A DNA stretch of 64,000 nt, from positions 4,883,266-4,947,265 of the forward strand of contig OY282444.1 of assembly GCA_958296125.1 (NCBI GenBank), written 5' to 3'. This document shows, in pieces, positions 62,022 through 64,000 of the stretch. Below the pieces are notes generated by a model. It was not told the origin of the DNA. It saw nothing but the letters and a program-made list of their open reading frames with translations, and did no database searches. Made by a program: the position numbers and the translations under genes. Origin of the DNA: an uncultured Poribacteria bacterium. Its GTDB lineage: Bacteria; Poribacteria; WGA-4E; PCPOR2b. Numbering within the stretch: the stretch's first letter is position 1; the number at the start of each line of letters is the position of its first letter.

Positions 62022-62095
62022 GAGCCATTTGACACCTAATTAACGAAAATGGCTCATGTTAAGAAACCGAGCTTTCACGAAAAAACTCGGTTTCT
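62022..62095. repeat. Two adjacent perfect inverted repeats
   Basis: GAGCCATTT (62022-62030) with AAATGGCTC (62047-62055), and AGAAACCGAG (62062-62071) with CTCGGTTTCT (62086-62095). They lie between convergent genes in the 215-base gap 61913-62127. The second belongs to the same repeat type as 6382-6416. No T-run follows. Confidence 0.65.
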
Positions 62096-62127
62096 CGGCT
62101 TACCGGGGCACTTTGCCAAAGCAAAAA

Positions 62128-63243
62128 TTAGTCTTGTCGGATAAACACGCCCGCTCGCGCAGCAATATCAATTGCCTGGCGTGCGTCTATCACCCGTGGA
62201 CCGTTGGGGTTCAGTTGTAATCGGACGGTTGCATCTTGGCGCAGTTCAATTTCGCGTTCGCCATCAAGGGCAAGCACACAGGCCTGCTGATGCCTGACAG
62301 TAACCGTTTCACCCGGTGCCAAGGGACGGGATTCCGCCAAACTTACTTCGCGGAGGAGACCGGGGGCGATGGGAGCGAGCACCGGCTGCCCACCCGACCC
62401 CAGCCGAAGATACAGACCGTGCCCGGGGGAGTCAACCCGGTCCGGAGCGTGGGCACCGATTGATGATAGCCCAATGCTACCCGGTTCAACGCGGGTCAAA
62501 ATAACCTCCTTTATTTTGGATGCATCCCAGATGGCGCGGGAAGCAACGAATCGCTCATCATAGATGGCGGCATCGACCAGAGCGATGTCATCTGGCGTTT
62601 CGGCGTTGTCAGGAGGTTGCGCTGCGTGCCCAGCCGGGGCAAAACTCCTGCGATCTCCCACCCGATTACTCTCGTTGGCTTTCTTGCAAAAGATGTCCAG
62701 ACGGGGTGCCCGCCGCACCGCCTTATGTGCTATGCCACACGCCACTAAGCCAGCTGCCATCCCAGCAATTGTCCCCTCCAGCATCGTGGGAAAGACGTTG
62801 TTAGTGCCGGTGGAGATTGGCATGAGGGGCACGTCGCTGCACCCCTTGGCTACTGCGCGGTTGGTGCCATCCCCCCCCAACGTGATGATGCAGCCGACTC
62901 CCTCGGCCCCCATAAGCGCAGCCGCCTGCGTCGAATCTCTTTGGCTGAACGTTTTGAACATCGGTAGGATAGAAACATCGAGCTCGGTCTGTAGCCCATC
63001 AAGTGCCTTGGGACCGATGCTAAATGAGTCGGGCATCAAAAACACGCGCCCAACCCCCACTGCCTCAAGTCCCAGCAACACCCGGCGGACGATGTTGACC
63101 TTTTCATCGTTGTTGAATACCGCGCCGTGGGCAACCAGTCTGCGAATGTCTCTGCCCGACGCTGGGTTTGCGATGATGCCGACGCTGTTTGTGTTATTTA
63201 TTGACATGTTGGAAAGATTAGTGGAGGAGTAATTTTCACCCAT
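62128..63243 (-). CDS. ATP-NAD kinase-like protein
   Basis: A 371-residue protein of the NAD-kinase-like family. 'VGIIANPASGRDIRR' near the N-terminus and 'GCIITLGGDGTNRAVAKGC' (the GGDG motif) define the kinase core, and 'PLMPISTGTNNVFP' is the second conserved block. The C-terminal half is atypical for NadK. In related genomes such genes sit near 2-oxoacid or acetoin-type operons, but nothing here confirms this. The start could be 63243 or ATG 63207; neither has a clear ribosome site. It is divergent to the FAD oxidoreductase gene. Confidence 0.82.
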   Translation of the reverse strand: MGENYSSTNLSNMSINNTNSVGIIANPASGRDIRRLVAHGAVFNNDEKVNIVRRVLLGLEAVGVGRVFLMPDSFSIGPKALDGLQTELDVSILPMFKTFSQRDSTQAAALMGAEGVGCIITLGGDGTNRAVAKGCSDVPLMPISTGTNNVFPTMLEGTIAGMAAGLVACGIAHKAVRRAPRLDIFCKKANESNRVGDRRSFAPAGHAAQPPDNAETPDDIALVDAAIYDERFVASRAIWDASKIKEVILTRVEPGSIGLSSIGAHAPDRVDSPGHGLYLRLGSGGQPVLAPIAPGLLREVSLAESRPLAPGETVTVRHQQACVLALDGEREIELRQDATVRLQLNPNGPRVIDARQAIDIAARAGVFIRQD

Positions 63244-63385
63244 TGCAACGTTGAGAGACGTTCCTTGGGGTCAGGGATGCTAAAATCGCCACGCCGGAGA
63301 TTATACCACAATTTCATTATATTTTGTGCTTATTTTTTTATACAGATTTCACCCGAACTTTTTGGTTTAATTTCTGGGGCAACCG

Positions 63386-63394
63386 TGCTACAAT
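63386..63394 (+). promoter_or_regulatory. Extended -10 promoter candidate
   Basis: TGC directly before TACAAT gives an extended -10 element, 73 bases upstream of GTG 63468. No matching -35 at the usual distance is convincing. Confidence 0.3.
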
Positions 63395-63467
63395 CTTGGC
63401 AATTGTTAGAGCGAATCCGTTCATTTGAGATCCCCCATCTCTACGCTCGCATTCAGGAGGTCAAATC

Positions 63468-64000
63468 GTGACCGTATCCGTATGGCAGGAAGTGCCTGAA
63501 CCAATTCAGGTGGAACACGACGATGCCGTCATCGGTGCCGGCATTGTAGGAGCTTACACCGCGACCCTACTTCGTGAGCGTGGGCGCGACGTTGCGCTCA
63601 TAGATGCGCGTTTTCCGGCAGCCGGGGCTTCAGGTCGAAACGCTGGATTTGTTTTAACGGCACAACGCGAGCCATATCCAGTTCTCATTGAGCAGATGGG
63701 ACGGGAAGCCGCCCGCGAGATCCTGACCATGGTGCGTGAAAACGTGCTCCGAATGCGCTCGCTAGCGAACCGATTCGCTATCCCGCTTGAGGATGGTGCA
63801 GCCCATCTCGCTGAGACCCACGCCGAAGCCCGTGAGTTAGAACACTGGGCTCGCGAACTTGAAGCCGATGGCGCGACAGTTGAATTCTCACACGGCGATC
63901 CCTATGGGTCATCGGGCTACACCGCAATGATGCAGATCGAAAACGATTTCATGGTGCAGCCGGCGCGACTGACGGAAGCTATCGCCGCCACCAGTGGTGC
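63468..64000 (+). CDS. FAD-dependent oxidoreductase (DAO type), cut by window end
   Basis: The first 177 codons of a FAD oxidoreductase, starting at GTG 63468 with AGGAGG 7 bases upstream. The Rossmann motif is 'DAVIGAGIVGAYTATLL', followed by an acidic strand end 'ALIDARFPAAGASGRNAG'. The latter is the 'G-S-RN-G' block of D-amino-acid oxidase/glycine oxidase relatives. The remainder lies beyond the window. It presumably oxidises an amine substrate; the neighbour on the other strand is an ATP-NAD kinase-like gene. No stop is seen. Confidence 0.87.
   Translation, partial: MTVSVWQEVPEPIQVEHDDAVIGAGIVGAYTATLLRERGRDVALIDARFPAAGASGRNAGFVLTAQREPYPVLIEQMGREAAREILTMVRENVLRMRSLANRFAIPLEDGAAHLAETHAEARELEHWARELEADGATVEFSHGDPYGSSGYTAMMQIENDFMVQPARLTEAIAATSG

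Noticed and set aside
62564-63232. Plus-strand frame of 222 residues
   Set aside because: It is opposite the ATP-NAD kinase-like gene and is rich in Ser, Pro and Ala as expected of antisense GC-rich frames.
1-64000. tRNA or rRNA genes
   Set aside because: No cloverleaf pattern or conserved rRNA segment was recognised in any gene gap.

Overview
The window reads as a chromosomal segment of an uncultured, didermic (outer-membrane-bearing) bacterium of moderate GC. Two TonB-dependent receptors, two further predicted outer-membrane barrels, lipoproteins and TAT or Sec signals show the double membrane. The gene mix (phytanoyl-CoA dioxygenase family oxygenases, many enolase-superfamily dehydratases, Gfo/Idh/MocA oxidoreductases, NIPSNAP, DUF362, YCF48 propeller, DUF58/vWA cluster) resembles Candidatus Poribacteria and related lineages. 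That placement is an inference from gene content; no rRNA or tRNA is present to confirm it.

Layout. 1-10.2 kb: a six-gene plus-strand cluster (membrane protein cut by the window edge, ABC ATPase, ABC permease, BatA-like vWA protein, large two-vWA membrane protein, DUF58 protein), a MoxR-associated type of cell-envelope cluster without the MoxR gene in view. 10.3-13.8 kb: a TonB receptor with a structured leader and a convergent terminator. 13.9-20.1 kb: small metabolic and signalling genes (two PhyH oxygenases, amidohydrolase, methyltransferase, STAS protein, a tandemly duplicated four-helix membrane protein, NIPSNAP). 20.3-26.4 kb: prenyltransferase-fold secreted protein, Gfo/Idh plus MDR dehydrogenase pair, DUF5916/CBM9 barrel protein. 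26.4-29.8 kb: a more A+T-rich accessory patch with gene tails, MGMT, a zinc-motif fragment and an overlapping DUF3696-type ATPase plus PIN-like nuclease. 29.8-33.6 kb: Fur-family regulator, CurA-like reductase, Gfo/Idh, aminotransferase.

33.7-39.3 kb is an exported redox/envelope locus: a seven-bladed YCF48 lipoprotein, a TlpA-like thioredoxin lipoprotein, a peroxiredoxin-domain lipoprotein interrupted by one in-frame TGA, a TAT-exported DUF362 protein, a small lipoprotein and an outer-membrane barrel. The TGA sits exactly where the family has its catalytic Cys (W-U-P-F-C) and is followed 21 nt later by a stem with a GGA loop. I read it as a selenocysteine codon and the gene as one 315-residue selenoprotein; this is the best discovery candidate in the window.

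39.4-50.5 kb is a sugar-acid catabolic region with four enolase-superfamily dehydratases (one rhamnonate-dehydratase-like, one galactonate-dehydratase-like), 2-hydroxyacid dehydrogenase, aldo/keto reductase, TauD-like dioxygenase, Zn alcohol dehydrogenase, Gfo/Idh and a xylose-isomerase-fold epimerase. 50.6-55.2 kb holds a lytic transglycosylase with TPRs and a matrixin-like protease fused to TPRs. 55.3-56.3 kb is a repeat-rich scar (14-bp inverted repeat, seven 19-bp minisatellite units, a nucleotidyltransferase tail). 56.3-62 kb carries threonine dehydratase, a transposase relic, a SucCD-like CoA ligase pair and a second TonB receptor. The window ends with an ATP-NAD kinase-like gene and the start of a FAD-dependent oxidoreductase.
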